A DNA stretch of 41,859 nucleotides from Gammaproteobacteria bacterium (GCA_022600935.1 JAHZJL010000140.1:1-41859); one strand, 5' to 3'; positions 1 to 10,258 are shown, counted from the first letter of the stretch. The notes: a model not told the origin generated them from the letters alone. Translations and numbers: made by a program.

Positions 1-303
1 ATCAATGAATCGATCAACATTCAATATGGTCAAGTGATTTCTAAAATTGATGATTTTAGAAGAATGACTATATGGAAGGATGATTATAAAAAAACTTACC
101 ATTACTGGCCTAAAGATGTAGGACACAAAAATGCTGTTTTACAACCATTTAATTCTTCAAGGCGTTCATGGAAGGAAGTGGAAGCATCAACTCTTCTTAT
201 GCTGTTTATCAAAGATATGGTTATTGAAAAAGAAACATATAAAAAATTTTCCTTCTCAAACGAATGGAAAAAGTTAGAACAGTTAACACAATCGGCGCAT
301 TAA
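1..303 (+). CDS. C-terminal fragment of an unrecognised protein (open at window edge)
   Basis: Frame 1 is open from the first base to a TAA, so about 100 C-terminal residues of a longer protein are visible; the GTG at 34 is only the first start-like codon inside the window. The fragment is rich in Lys, Trp, Tyr and Phe and shows no motif I can assign. The next gene starts two bases after the stop, which suggests co-transcription with the oxidoreductase, heparinase-like and glycosyltransferase genes. A role in surface polysaccharide synthesis is therefore plausible, but from context only. No signal or membrane segment is visible in this part. Confidence 0.6.
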   Translation: MNESINIQYGQVISKIDDFRRMTIWKDDYKKTYHYWPKDVGHKNAVLQPFNSSRRSWKEVEASTLLMLFIKDMVIEKETYKKFSFSNEWKKLEQLTQSAH

Positions 304-305
304 TA

Positions 306-2462
306 ATGAAGCAACTTCTACAAAACCTTAAAACAGGGGAAACTATCGTTGAAGACATTCCATGTCCCAACATTATTCCAGGTAGTTTACTTATACGCAC
401 ATCAAAAACACTTGTATCAGCCGGTACTGAACGTATGCTTGTAGATTTTGGCAAAGCCAACCTGATAGATAAAGCACGACAACAACCCGATAAAGTAAAA
501 ATGGTAGTTGATAAGGTAAAAACTGATGGTCTCATGCCAACTATTGAATCAGTTCGCAATAAACTTGATCAACCGTTACCATTGGGTTACTGCAATGTTG
601 GTACTGTCTTGGAAGCAGGTGCTGAGGTCAGCGATTTCAAGACTGGTGAACGTGTAGTCTCCAATTCAAAACATGCTGAAGTAGTTCTTGCACCAAACAA
701 TCTGTGTTGCAAAATTCCGGACTCGGTTACTGATGAACAGGCCTCATTCACAGTCCTTGGCGCCATTGCTTTACAAGGTATTCGTTTAACTCAGCCTACT
801 TTAGGTGAAACTGTTGTTGTAACAGGTTTGGGTTTGATCGGTTTAATGGCTGTGCAGTTATTAAAAGCACACGGTTGCCGCGTACTGGGAATTGATTTCG
901 ATTCCGAAAAGATCAAAATAGCACAACAATTTGGGGCTGAAGTAGTCGATTTATCCAAAGGCGAGGACCCTATAAGCAAAGCTCAAGCATTTTCTCGTGG
1001 TCGCGGTGTAGATGCCGTGATTATTACTGCATCGACCAAAAGTAATGATCCGGTTCACCATGCCGCTTTGATGTGTCGTAAACGAGGTCGTATTGTCCTG
1101 GTTGGTGTTGTTGGCTTGGAGTTATCCAGAGCTGATTTCTATGAAAAAGAACTCACATTTCAGGTTTCCTGTTCCTACGGACCTGGACGTTATGACTCAA
1201 CTTATGAGGAAGGCGGTCATGATTATCCAGTAGGTTTTGTACGCTGGACAGAACAGCGTAATTTTGAGGCTGTTCTGGATATGATTGCCGAGAGACGCAT
1301 TGATGTCGACGCCTTGATTTCTCATCGTTTTACTCTGGATGACGCTAAACAAGCTTATGATTTAATCAGTGGTGATGAATATTCGCTAGGTGTCGTGCTT
1401 GAATATCCGGATCACAACCAACAGTCAAACGAGGACTTGCTCCAATCAACAATAACATTCCAATCAACCAAACAGCGTAAAACGCTGCCAAACCAGCCAA
1501 CTCTGGGCTTTATCGGTTCCGGCAATTATGCCACATCGGTCCTTATCCCTGCATTTGCAAAAACACCGGCAATACTAAAAAGTGTTGCATCAAGTACAGG
1601 GATCAGCAGTGTTCATGTCGGTAAAAAACATGGATTTCAGCAAACCACAACTGACAGTCATGCGATTTTCAATGATCCAGATATCAATACAGTAGTCATC
1701 ACCACCCGTCACGATAGCCATGTAGATTTTGTTTGTCAGGCATTGCAACAAGGGAAACATGTTTTCGTGGAAAAACCACTAGCTCTCGATAAACAAGGTT
1801 TGATCGCAATTAAGGACGCCTACACTAAAAGCGAGCAACTTCCGAATCAACCACTTGTGATGGTCGGTTTTAATAGACGCTTTGCACCACAGGTCCAGAA
1901 GATCAAAACGCTATTGGAAAGCGTCACCGAGCCCAGGTCATTTATTATGACAATCAATGCCGGAACCATTCCAGCGGATCACTGGACCCAGGATATGAAG
2001 GTCGGTGGCCGTCGTATTATTGGAGAAGGCTGTCATTTTATTGATTTACTTCGCTTTCTTGCCGACTCACCAATCACTGGAGTCAATGCAACCATGCTTG
2101 GCAATCCAAGCGGGACAGCTATAACAGATGACAAAGTCACGTTCACACTTAGTTTTGAAAACGGCTCTTTCGGCACTGTACATTATCTAGCCAACGGGCA
2201 TAAATCTTTTCCCAAAGAACGGCTTGAAATTTTTTCTGGTGGTAAAATCCTGGCACTGGATAATTTTCGCAAGCTGACTGGTTACGGCTGGTCGAATTTC
2301 AACAAAATGAATTTGGCCAGACAAGATAAAGGAAATAAACACTGTGCTGCACAGTTTATCGAGTCAGTCAGCAAAGGTTTACAATCGCCAATTCCATTTA
2401 ACGAACTCGTTGAAGTCACAACAGTGAGCATAGACATCATGGACCAACTCTATTCGCAATAA
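306..2462 (+). CDS. Bi-domain oxidoreductase: zinc-type alcohol dehydrogenase fused to Gfo/Idh/MocA
   Basis: About 718 aa. The N-terminal half is a medium-chain dehydrogenase with a Rossmann motif (VVTGLGLIGLMAVQLL). From about residue 400 a second dinucleotide-binding domain begins (LGFIGSGNYATSV), followed by the EKPLAL segment typical of Gfo/Idh/MocA sugar dehydrogenases. This two-domain architecture recurs in exopolysaccharide and capsule clusters, usually next to a heparinase II/III-family gene, as here. The substrate is unknown, probably a (nucleotide-)sugar. The ORF track starts at 264, but ATG 306 (MKQLLQNL...) gives the usual family N-terminus and avoids a 40-nt overlap with the upstream frame. 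The heparinase-like gene starts 21 nt after the stop. Confidence 0.88.
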   Translation: MKQLLQNLKTGETIVEDIPCPNIIPGSLLIRTSKTLVSAGTERMLVDFGKANLIDKARQQPDKVKMVVDKVKTDGLMPTIESVRNKLDQPLPLGYCNVGTVLEAGAEVSDFKTGERVVSNSKHAEVVLAPNNLCCKIPDSVTDEQASFTVLGAIALQGIRLTQPTLGETVVVTGLGLIGLMAVQLLKAHGCRVLGIDFDSEKIKIAQQFGAEVVDLSKGEDPISKAQAFSRGRGVDAVIITASTKSNDPVHHAALMCRKRGRIVLVGVVGLELSRADFYEKELTFQVSCSYGPGRYDSTYEEGGHDYPVGFVRWTEQRNFEAVLDMIAERRIDVDALISHRFTLDDAKQAYDLISGDEYSLGVVLEYPDHNQQSNEDLLQSTITFQSTKQRKTLPNQPTLGFIGSGNYATSVLIPAFAKTPAILKSVASSTGISSVHVGKKHGFQQTTTDSHAIFNDPDINTVVITTRHDSHVDFVCQALQQGKHVFVEKPLALDKQGLIAIKDAYTKSEQLPNQPLVMVGFNRRFAPQVQKIKTLLESVTEPRSFIMTINAGTIPADHWTQDMKVGGRRIIGEGCHFIDLLRFLADSPITGVNATMLGNPSGTAITDDKVTFTLSFENGSFGTVHYLANGHKSFPKERLEIFSGGKILALDNFRKLTGYGWSNFNKMNLARQDKGNKHCAAQFIESVSKGLQSPIPFNELVEVTTVSIDIMDQLYSQ

Positions 2463-2483
2463 TCCTGTAAGATTCTTGAGATC

Positions 2484-4124
2484 ATGTCTTTTACGCAGTT
2501 AAAACTGCTTTTTTTCACCATACGCCATGTCAAACTCTCACAAATCACATGGCGATTTCGCAACCGTTTCCTTAAAAAAACTGTTACCGCGAGTAATTTT
2601 ATTACAGAGATATATCCAAGTTTCAACCTGATTACTCCCTGTCCGCGTCCATGTAGTGTTGAAAAAAACGAATTTAAATTTTTGAACCATCGTGTTGATT
2701 TCAAAAAGAACATTGATTGGAACAACAGCGAACAAAGCAAACTCTGGCTTTACAATCTTCATTATTTCGATTACTTGCATCAGCCAGGTATTGAGCATAA
2801 TACTAGATTCAAGTTGATCCATGAATGGATTGAAACAAACCCACCTTTCAAAGGAAATGGCTGGGAACCCTACCCCCTTTCACTGCGCATTGTTAACTGG
2901 ATTAAATTCCTGAATCACAGCGATAACCAACAATCCGAAGTCATTTTACATTCGCTTTACCTGCAAACCCGTTCTCTTAACAATCAGCTCGAGTATCATT
3001 TGCTTGGCAATCATTTGTTTAAAAATGGAGTCGCCTTGTTGTTTGCCGGTTATTTTTTTACTGGAGAGGAGGCGAAACAGTGGCTTGAGACTGGTAAGCA
3101 GATTTTAAACGAGCAACTAGCAGAACAAGTTCTGGCGGATGGTGGTCATTTCGAACGCTCGCCAATGTATCATGCTTTGATTCTGGAGGATATTATGGAT
3201 TGTCTGAATCTGGTGACATCTAATCAGATAAATATTGATCCTGAATTTCAAGCCATGCTGAAGTCCAAAGCAACTGCCATGTTCGGCTTTATGATGGATA
3301 CCCTGCATAAAGACGGGACTTACCCGGTATTTAACGACACAGCACAAGGCATTGCATCGACTATAGAGCAGTTAGCTGAATATGCTGGTCGACTAAACCT
3401 GAATTGGAGAACAAACGCTGATCCTTTAATTGAAAAACCTGATTTTGGTCTGTATACCCTAACCAGGAACCATATTCACTGTATTATCGATGCCGGTCCA
3501 ATTGGCCCCGATTATCTGCCCGGACATGCCCATTGCGATACCTTGTCATTCGAGCTGTCAATCGAGAATCTTCGTGTAATCGTCAATGCCGGTGTGTTTC
3601 AATATGCCGGTCCTGAACGCAATAAGTACCGGGCAACCAGTGCGCATAACACAGTTGAAATCGATCATGCCGAACAGCATGAAATCTGGTCAACATTCCG
3701 GGTCGCCAGACGTGGTTATCCTCAAAACATCATGACCCGGATGGACGAAAACCAACTGTTTTTTTCCGGACAACACACCGGTTATCACCGCCTCCCTGGA
3801 AAACCTACCCATCAGCGTGACATGACACTTACAGATTACCGGCTGACTATCAAAGATGTTATTACCGGCAAGGGACACCACAGCGCCAGGAGTTTTATTC
3901 ATTTTCATCCCGATGTGAAAGTGATTGAACATCAGGAAAACCAACTACAATTGCAAAGAGATCATATTGTTTTCACCTTGGTGATTAATGGCACTCAAAA
4001 CTGGAGTGTGGATCAATATGAGTATTCAGAACAATTCGGGTTACAGCAATCAGCGCTTGTTGTCACAATCCAGGCCGCCGGTACCGATGTATTCAGCATC
4101 GAATACTCTATCGAGAAAAACTAA
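2484..4124 (+). CDS. Heparinase II/III family (alginate-lyase-like) protein
   Basis: 546 aa. The N-terminal part (to about residue 300) fits the alpha-helical toroid of heparinase II/III-like proteins. The C-terminal beta-sheet domain carries the conserved PGHAHCDTLSFELS segment near residue 350. Family members cleave uronic-acid-containing polysaccharides by beta-elimination. Copies inside EPS loci, next to the bi-domain oxidoreductase, are thought to edit or trim the polysaccharide being made; that role is inferred here. No convincing signal peptide is visible, so an export route is unclear. The start is ATG 2484, with only a weak TTGAG ribosome-binding sequence. Confidence 0.85.
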   Translation: MSFTQLKLLFFTIRHVKLSQITWRFRNRFLKKTVTASNFITEIYPSFNLITPCPRPCSVEKNEFKFLNHRVDFKKNIDWNNSEQSKLWLYNLHYFDYLHQPGIEHNTRFKLIHEWIETNPPFKGNGWEPYPLSLRIVNWIKFLNHSDNQQSEVILHSLYLQTRSLNNQLEYHLLGNHLFKNGVALLFAGYFFTGEEAKQWLETGKQILNEQLAEQVLADGGHFERSPMYHALILEDIMDCLNLVTSNQINIDPEFQAMLKSKATAMFGFMMDTLHKDGTYPVFNDTAQGIASTIEQLAEYAGRLNLNWRTNADPLIEKPDFGLYTLTRNHIHCIIDAGPIGPDYLPGHAHCDTLSFELSIENLRVIVNAGVFQYAGPERNKYRATSAHNTVEIDHAEQHEIWSTFRVARRGYPQNIMTRMDENQLFFSGQHTGYHRLPGKPTHQRDMTLTDYRLTIKDVITGKGHHSARSFIHFHPDVKVIEHQENQLQLQRDHIVFTLVINGTQNWSVDQYEYSEQFGLQQSALVVTIQAAGTDVFSIEYSIEKN

Positions 4125-4172
4125 TTCACCTGTTCAATCACAACACCCATACGAGATACTCAATTCAAAATC

Positions 4173-5438
4173 ATGCGCATCCTTTTCCTCTCCCATTATT
4201 TTCCACCGGAAGTGAATGCCCCTGCTTCACGCACGTATGAACATTGCAAACACTGGGTCAAAGCCGGTCATCAAGTCACTGTCGTGACATGTGCTCCCAA
4301 TCATCCTCAAGGGAAGGTCTACGATGGTTACCGTAATACATTATTTCAACGAGAGCACAAAGACGGTATCAAAGTCATTCGATTGTGGACTTACGTAACG
4401 GCCAACGAAGGGTTTATCAAACGCACATTGAATTACATTTCGTTTATGATCGCCACGATCATCGCGGCACCATTTCTTAGTAAAACTGATGTGCTGATTA
4501 CCACCTCTCCGCAGTTTTTTAACGGTCTTGCAGGTTACGCAGTCAGTCGCTTAAAACGTGTTCCCTGGGTATTGGAAATACGGGATTTATGGCCGGAATC
4601 AATCCTCACCGTCGGTGCAATCAATAACCAGTTGATCATTAACACGCTGCATTATCTAGAATTATTCGCTTATCGCAAGGCTGACATGATTATTCCAGTG
4701 ACAGATGCGTTCCGCCAATACATGCTCGACAAAGGCATTGAGGCTGCAAAAATCAACGTGATTAAAAACGGTGTGGATCTTAATTTTTACAAAGAACAAC
4801 CGACTACTAGCGAAAAGTCCCTGGATATTTCTGTTAAAAACCAGCAAGCAAAGCAACATATCGATTTAACCGGAAAATTCGTTGCATCCTATGTCGGCAC
4901 ACACGGCATGGCGCACCATCTTGAAACTGTGCTTGAAGCAGCCCAACTGCTCAAGGATCAGCAAAACATCGTCTTTATACTCGCAGGTGCTGGCGCGGAA
5001 CGCGCCAAACTTCTCAAACTGAAAGAGCAGATGCAACTGGACAACGTACTCATGTTAGACCAGCAACCCAAAGATGCCATGCCCATGTTATGGCAGGTTT
5101 CAGATGTGAGCATGGTGTTGTTAAAGAAATCTGACCTATTCAAAACCGTGATTCCATCTAAAATTTTTGAAAGCCTGGCCATGAAAAAACCGATAGTGAT
5201 CGGTGTGGAAGGAGAAGCAAAATCCATTGTTGAACACGCCAAAGCCGGAATTTGCATCGAGCCGGAAAATCATCAGCAACTGGCTGAGGCAGTGGTCAAA
5301 TTATCTTCTGACCGTGCGTTATTCAATACCCTGTCAGAGAATGGTAGACTCTTTGTTGAAGAAAATTTTGACCGTTCCAAACTGGCAAAAGATTATCTCA
5401 AACGGTTGCAACAGTTAGCTTCCAAAACAACACGTTGA
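4173..5438 (+). CDS. Glycosyltransferase family 4 (WbuB/WcaI-like)
   Basis: 421 aa, GT-B fold. It starts with MRILFLSHYFPPEVNAPASR, the usual N-terminus of WbuB-like enzymes, and contains the hallmark EIRDLWPES segment near residue 140. The C-terminal donor-binding region shows KIFESLAMKKPIV (the E-x7-E region of GT4). It would transfer a sugar from a nucleotide-sugar donor to a lipid-linked or growing glycan at the inner membrane; donor and acceptor cannot be read from the sequence. It begins 48 nt after the heparinase-like gene and ends the plus-strand EPS block. The next gene is convergent and no clear terminator lies between them. Confidence 0.9.
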   Translation: MRILFLSHYFPPEVNAPASRTYEHCKHWVKAGHQVTVVTCAPNHPQGKVYDGYRNTLFQREHKDGIKVIRLWTYVTANEGFIKRTLNYISFMIATIIAAPFLSKTDVLITTSPQFFNGLAGYAVSRLKRVPWVLEIRDLWPESILTVGAINNQLIINTLHYLELFAYRKADMIIPVTDAFRQYMLDKGIEAAKINVIKNGVDLNFYKEQPTTSEKSLDISVKNQQAKQHIDLTGKFVASYVGTHGMAHHLETVLEAAQLLKDQQNIVFILAGAGAERAKLLKLKEQMQLDNVLMLDQQPKDAMPMLWQVSDVSMVLLKKSDLFKTVIPSKIFESLAMKKPIVIGVEGEAKSIVEHAKAGICIEPENHQQLAEAVVKLSSDRALFNTLSENGRLFVEENFDRSKLAKDYLKRLQQLASKTTR

Positions 5439-5511
5439 GAAAGAAAAAGCTTGACTCAATTAAAACAGAACCTGGCCAACAGTCATATAACCTGACATTG
5501 CCGATTTCAGA

Positions 5512-6105
5512 TCAGCCCTTGTCATACCCATCACTGGCAGATTCCAAACACGCCTGGAGCATTGCTGACAATTTGTCTTTACCCAGAACACGGGCATGAT
5601 CAATGTTTCGTTGCGGGATCTGCTCAACATCTGCATAAAGTTGAATTGCCTGCCCCAAACTGTCTTCACGCAGTACATGTAACATTGGATACGGTGAGCG
5701 ATTTGTGAAATTGGACGCATCATTGCTATCCACACCTTGAAAGCAATACTGAGGATGAAAACTGGCCAGTTGATAAACGCCCTGGTAGTCTTGCTCGACC
5801 AACAACTTCTCTCCCAATTCCAGCAAGTCTAGATACGCCTCGAACTCAGAAAAGCCACAAGCGAAAATTAACAAACTTGTAGCAATATCAGGATTACGAT
5901 CAAGTCGGACGAATTCCTCAACCAAAACTTGCAGACCAGGTTCAAAGTCTATTTCTTGGGTCACTCGATAATGAATTTGCTGGCTTTCATACACATGCCC
6001 AGCGAATGGACAAAACTGTTGTCCAATCACTACCTCCTCTATCCAGCATTTGGTTTGACTGACAACCAAATTGGAATGCGGCAATTCCTCTGGTATTGAC
6101 CCCAT
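5512..6105 (-). CDS. DUF1415 family protein
   Basis: 197 aa. It matches the small DUF1415 family by the segments WIEEVVIGQQFCPFA near the N-terminus, LASFHPQYCFQG in the middle and NFTNRSPYPMLHVLRE after it. The function of the family is unknown; conserved Cys and His residues could suggest a metal or redox role, but this is not shown. The ATG shares one base with the radA stop (TAATG), so the two are probably translationally coupled. It is the last gene of the dnaB-alr-radA group. Confidence 0.85.
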   Translation of the reverse strand: MGSIPEELPHSNLVVSQTKCWIEEVVIGQQFCPFAGHVYESQQIHYRVTQEIDFEPGLQVLVEEFVRLDRNPDIATSLLIFACGFSEFEAYLDLLELGEKLLVEQDYQGVYQLASFHPQYCFQGVDSNDASNFTNRSPYPMLHVLREDSLGQAIQLYADVEQIPQRNIDHARVLGKDKLSAMLQACLESASDGYDKG

Positions 6106-7463
6106 TAAAGCAACTCCAGTGCTTGTTTGAGCGTTTTGACAACATTGATCTGTAAACCATCAATACCTTGCTTGGGCGCATTACCGGCTGGCACAATCGC
6201 TTGTTTGTAACCGTGTTTGAGCGCTTCCCGCAAGCGTTCTTCACCATTCGGTACCGGGCGCACTTCACCAGCAAGACCAATCTCGCCAAACACAATCCAG
6301 TCATTTGGAATTGGTTTGTCGCGAAAACTGGATAACAAAGCGATCAGAACCGGCAAATCACCAGCTGTTTCACTGAGCCGCATACCACCGACGATATTCA
6401 CAAACACATCCTGGTCAGCAATCGATACGCCACCGTGGCGATGCAACACAGCCAGTAACATAGATAACCGATTCTGCTCAATACCCAGCGTGACTCGCTT
6501 GGGTTGTCCTGCATAACTGGTATCAACCAGGGTTTGCACTTCAACCAGTAAAGGGCGGCTACCTTCACGGGTTACCATCACCACACTTCCGGATACTGCC
6601 TGGTCATGGCGAGAAAGAAATATCGCCGAAGGATTATGGACTTCTTTCAACCCGCCCTCGGTCATCACGAAAACACCGAGCTCATTCACTGCTCCAAAAC
6701 GGTTTTTTATCGCGCGCACAACCCGAAACCGACTTCCGGCATCACCTTCAAAATACAAAACAGTATCCACCATATGCTCCAGCACACGCGGACCGGCGAT
6801 GGCGCCTTCCTTGGTGACATGACCAACGACAAACACAGCAGTCTGGCTTAGCTTGGCATAACGCACTAACTGCGCAGCGCATTCCCGTACTTGTGACACA
6901 GAGCCGGGAGCTGATTGCATGGAGTCATGATAAACAGTTTGAATAGAATCAATCACCAGAACCGAGGGTTTATGTTTGGTGACTTGAGTTAAAATGTTTT
7001 CCAGACTGGTTTCAGCGAGGATATCGATATGTCCGACATCAAGCTTGAGACGTTTGGCACGTAGACTGACTTGCTGAATAGATTCTTCACCAGTCACATA
7101 TAGCGGTCTGGTACTTTCGCCAAGCAAAGCCATGCCTTGCAATAACAGAGTGGATTTACCGATTCCCGGATCGCCGCCAATCAGAATCGCCGATCCGGCA
7201 ACCAGTCCGCCGCCCAATACCCGGTCGAATTCGCTCAAACCGGTCGGACGTCTGGCGATCTCCTCGGCTTCGACATCAGATAACGGGACAATGTCGCTGT
7301 CTGCCGCTACTCCGGCAAACCCGCTGAAGCGGCCTTTACCCTCTTGTTGCTGGCGAATTTCCTGTAAAGTATTCCATTCACCGCATCCAGAGCACTGACC
7401 TGCCCATTTGCGTTGGGCATAGCCACACGCAGTACATTGATACTGCATTTTCTGTTTACTCAT
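6105..7463 (-). CDS. radA: DNA repair/recombination protein RadA
   Basis: 452 aa, close to the E. coli length of 460. The N-terminal zinc finger has Cys10, Cys13, Cys24 and Cys27 (CTACG...CSGCG). A RecA-like ATPase follows with Walker A GGDPGIGKST near residue 100, and the RadA-specific KNRFG motif is present near residue 257. The C-terminal third is the Lon-protease-like domain, expected to be non-proteolytic. RadA drives branch migration of recombination intermediates together with RecA. The start is ATG 7463, 71 nt after alr; the stop overlaps the DUF1415 start codon. Confidence 0.97.
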   Translation of the reverse strand: MSKQKMQYQCTACGYAQRKWAGQCSGCGEWNTLQEIRQQQEGKGRFSGFAGVAADSDIVPLSDVEAEEIARRPTGLSEFDRVLGGGLVAGSAILIGGDPGIGKSTLLLQGMALLGESTRPLYVTGEESIQQVSLRAKRLKLDVGHIDILAETSLENILTQVTKHKPSVLVIDSIQTVYHDSMQSAPGSVSQVRECAAQLVRYAKLSQTAVFVVGHVTKEGAIAGPRVLEHMVDTVLYFEGDAGSRFRVVRAIKNRFGAVNELGVFVMTEGGLKEVHNPSAIFLSRHDQAVSGSVVMVTREGSRPLLVEVQTLVDTSYAGQPKRVTLGIEQNRLSMLLAVLHRHGGVSIADQDVFVNIVGGMRLSETAGDLPVLIALLSSFRDKPIPNDWIVFGEIGLAGEVRPVPNGEERLREALKHGYKQAIVPAGNAPKQGIDGLQINVVKTLKQALELL

Positions 7464-7534
7464 TGCGATTCAACCTTGCGGACAATGCAGCCAGCAGACT
7501 TTAACTGGCGGCTGTCCGAGCATAGAGACGCTGA

Positions 7535-8671
7535 TCAGGAGAATTCAGCTGCAAGCTGCACAGGTTGCTCAGCTTCAACAGCCGGAATTTCCATGACACC
7601 AACCCGGCGGGTAATTCCGCACAACAATGTATACGGTATGGTCGATGCAGACTTGGCGAGTTGTTCAATTGCGCATTGACTTCCCCACAATTCCACTTCA
7701 TCGCCTTCCTGGGCATGTGGACATGTGCTCAGGTCAACGGTTAACATATCCATAGACACGCGACCAATCACTGGCACAACTTGACCGTTTACAGCAACCA
7801 GCGTTCCAGATTGCGCGGCTCTGGGATAACCGTCACCATAACCGATTGCTACCACACCTAGACATATTGGTTTGTTACATACCCAGTCGCCGCCATAACC
7901 AACAGCATCGCCTTGATGCAGTTGTTTGATGCTGACCAGTTTGGAACGCAGTGTCATTACCGGTTTCAAGCCAAATTCATAACCCTGTCGTCCTGCGAAT
8001 GGCGATACTCCGAACAACATCAGGCCCGGTCGTACCCAGTCAGAGTGCGACTGTTTCCATCCCAGAATTCCGGCTGAATTGGCAATACTATCATGCTCAT
8101 TTCGGTCTGCAGTCAAACTGCGGAACAAGTCGATCTGTTTTTGTGTTGTGGAATCTTCAAGATCATCGGCATTGGCCAGGTGTGTCATCCAGGTCAATTC
8201 AGCCCACTGTCCCTGATGGGTGTTCAACCACTCCAGTACCGCGCGCCAGTCTTCCTGTTTAAAACCGAGCCGGTTCATACCGGTATCCAGCTTCAGCCAC
8301 AAGCTCAGCTCTTCCAGGTATGGGCATGTTGCCAGCAATCTGAGCTGGTGAAAACCATATATAACCGGGTCCAGATCGAATTTGCGGTGTGCATCCATTT
8401 CATCGCGATCAAGAAAACCTTGTAACACGACGATGCGGTTCGTGATTCCTGCCAGACGCAGTTCGATGCCTTCTTTGACTCTGGCGACTGCAAGGGCATC
8501 TGCGTCCTGCAAGGCATTGGCGATTCTTACCAGACCATGGCCATAAGCATTAGCCTTGATGACTGCCAGTATTTTACTGTTCGACGTGTATTGCCGAACC
8601 ACTTTCAAATTGTGAACAACAGCATTGCAATCCACAACCGCATGGGTCAAAGCCGGCAAGCCTTCGATCAT
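7535..8671 (-). CDS. alr: Alanine racemase
   Basis: 378 aa, PLP-dependent. It interconverts L- and D-alanine for peptidoglycan. The PLP lysine lies in AVIKANAYGHG near residue 38, and the C-terminal domain contains the YGDGYPRAA and IPYTLLCGITRRV segments. The start ATG overlaps the dnaB stop as ATGA, indicating translational coupling. The dnaB-alr order is common in gammaproteobacteria. The C-terminal tail is slightly longer than usual. Confidence 0.97.
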   Translation of the reverse strand: MIEGLPALTHAVVDCNAVVHNLKVVRQYTSNSKILAVIKANAYGHGLVRIANALQDADALAVARVKEGIELRLAGITNRIVVLQGFLDRDEMDAHRKFDLDPVIYGFHQLRLLATCPYLEELSLWLKLDTGMNRLGFKQEDWRAVLEWLNTHQGQWAELTWMTHLANADDLEDSTTQKQIDLFRSLTADRNEHDSIANSAGILGWKQSHSDWVRPGLMLFGVSPFAGRQGYEFGLKPVMTLRSKLVSIKQLHQGDAVGYGGDWVCNKPICLGVVAIGYGDGYPRAAQSGTLVAVNGQVVPVIGRVSMDMLTVDLSTCPHAQEGDEVELWGSQCAIEQLAKSASTIPYTLLCGITRRVGVMEIPAVEAEQPVQLAAEFS

Positions 8672-10068
8672 TCAAAGCCTCCTTCAGCATAAATATCCGC
8701 AGCAAAATTCTCGAACCGGGTGTATTGTCCAAGAAATGTCAATACCACATGACCGATCGGGCCGTTACGCTGTTTGCCGATGATGATTTCTGCCTTGCCC
8801 TTGTCAGGGGAATCCTCGTTATACACTTCATCCCGATAGATAAACATAATAACATCGGCATCCTGCTCAATACTGCCTGACTCACGCAAATCCGACATCA
8901 CCGGGCGTTTATTGGGGCGCTGCTCGAGATTACGATTGAGCTGCGACAACGCAATCACCGGAACATTCAATTCCTTGGCCAGGGCTTTCAGTGAGCGCGA
9001 AATCTCGGAAATTTCTGCGGTGCGGTTTTCGCCGCTGGATGGTGATTGCATCAACTGTAAATAATCGATCATGATCAACCCGAGCTGTCCGTGTTCTCGA
9101 GTCAGACGCCTCGCCCTGGCTCTAAGTTCAATCGGCGTCAATGCAGGGGTGTCATCGATAAACATGGGTGCTTCGGCAAGCAGATTGACCGCTGAAGTCA
9201 AACGCGGCCATTGGTCATCCTCCAGTTTTCCAGTTCTGACCTTGCTCTGATCTATCCGACCCAGTGAAGACATCATACGCATCGCCAGTTGCACGCCCGG
9301 CATTTCCATACTGAATACGGCAACCGGCTTTTTTCCCTTGATGGCGATGGTTTCAGCCATATTCATGGCAAAACTGGTCTTACCCATCGATGGACGCCCG
9401 GCAACGATAATCAGATCAGATGGTTGCAAACCGGATGTCATATCGTCAAGATCACGAAAACCAGTTGATACACCAGTCAATCCTCCATCACTCTGGAACA
9501 GGGTTTCTATGCGCTCGACAGCCTCCGACAATAATGAGCGTATCGGCTCAAACCCGGCTTTACCGCGACTGCGTTGTTCCGCGATCTGAAACACATGTTG
9601 CTCGGCAAACTCCAGCAGTTGAGCGGGATCCTGCCCATCGCTTTCATACGCTGATGCGGCAATTTCAGTACCGACATGGGCCAACTGTCGCAGCACCGAC
9701 TTTTCGCGCACGATTCGGGTATACGCCAGAATATTGGCTGCGCTTGGGGTATTGCTCGCCAATGATGCAAGATATCCCAGTCCACTGGCAGAATCAAGAC
9801 TGTCGGATTTTTCCATATGCTCCGACAAGGTAATCACATCAAACGGCTGTTCTTCCAGAGCCAACCCTTGAATGGCTTTGAAAATCAGCTTGTGTTCCTT
9901 GCGGTAAAAATCTTCCTCACTGATTTGATCAGCGATTTTATCCCAGGCCTCATTGTCGAGCATCAAGCCACCCAAAACTGCTTGTTCAGCTTGTAATGAA
10001 TGGGGAGGAACGCGCAGGCTGTCCTGGGCAGGGGAAGAGGAGGATATCGCGGTCAGGGTTTCTGCCAT
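8668..10068 (-). CDS. dnaB: Replicative DNA helicase DnaB
   Basis: 466 aa. The N-terminal primase-interacting domain begins around PPHSLQAEQAVLGGLML. The RecA-like motor follows with Walker A GRPSMGKTS near residue 225 and the Walker B-like LIMIDYLQLM segment; QLNRNLEQRPNKRP near residue 385 is typical of DnaB. It unwinds DNA ahead of the replisome as a hexamer. It heads the dnaB-alr-radA-DUF1415 group; rpsR/rplI, often upstream of dnaB, are not here. No intein is present. The start is ATG 10068. Confidence 0.98.
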   Translation of the reverse strand: MAETLTAISSSSPAQDSLRVPPHSLQAEQAVLGGLMLDNEAWDKIADQISEEDFYRKEHKLIFKAIQGLALEEQPFDVITLSEHMEKSDSLDSASGLGYLASLASNTPSAANILAYTRIVREKSVLRQLAHVGTEIAASAYESDGQDPAQLLEFAEQHVFQIAEQRSRGKAGFEPIRSLLSEAVERIETLFQSDGGLTGVSTGFRDLDDMTSGLQPSDLIIVAGRPSMGKTSFAMNMAETIAIKGKKPVAVFSMEMPGVQLAMRMMSSLGRIDQSKVRTGKLEDDQWPRLTSAVNLLAEAPMFIDDTPALTPIELRARARRLTREHGQLGLIMIDYLQLMQSPSSGENRTAEISEISRSLKALAKELNVPVIALSQLNRNLEQRPNKRPVMSDLRESGSIEQDADVIMFIYRDEVYNEDSPDKGKAEIIIGKQRNGPIGHVVLTFLGQYTRFENFAADIYAEGGFE

Positions 10069-10258
10069 GTCAGATTAATTGTGTTTGTTTAAACCTGGGT
10101 GATATGCTTTGCAAAAACAACTGCCTGGATTTGAAGCAACCATCATAATTGAAAATCCAGCATCCATAATAAACCAGCATGACGTTGAATAATGACTTAA
10201 TTCACCGGCTTTACTCATCAGCAAACGAAATACAGGCGGGCATTTAACCCGAGCTATT

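Noticed and set aside
9420-9833. 137-aa plus-strand ORF
   Set aside because: Antisense shadow of dnaB.
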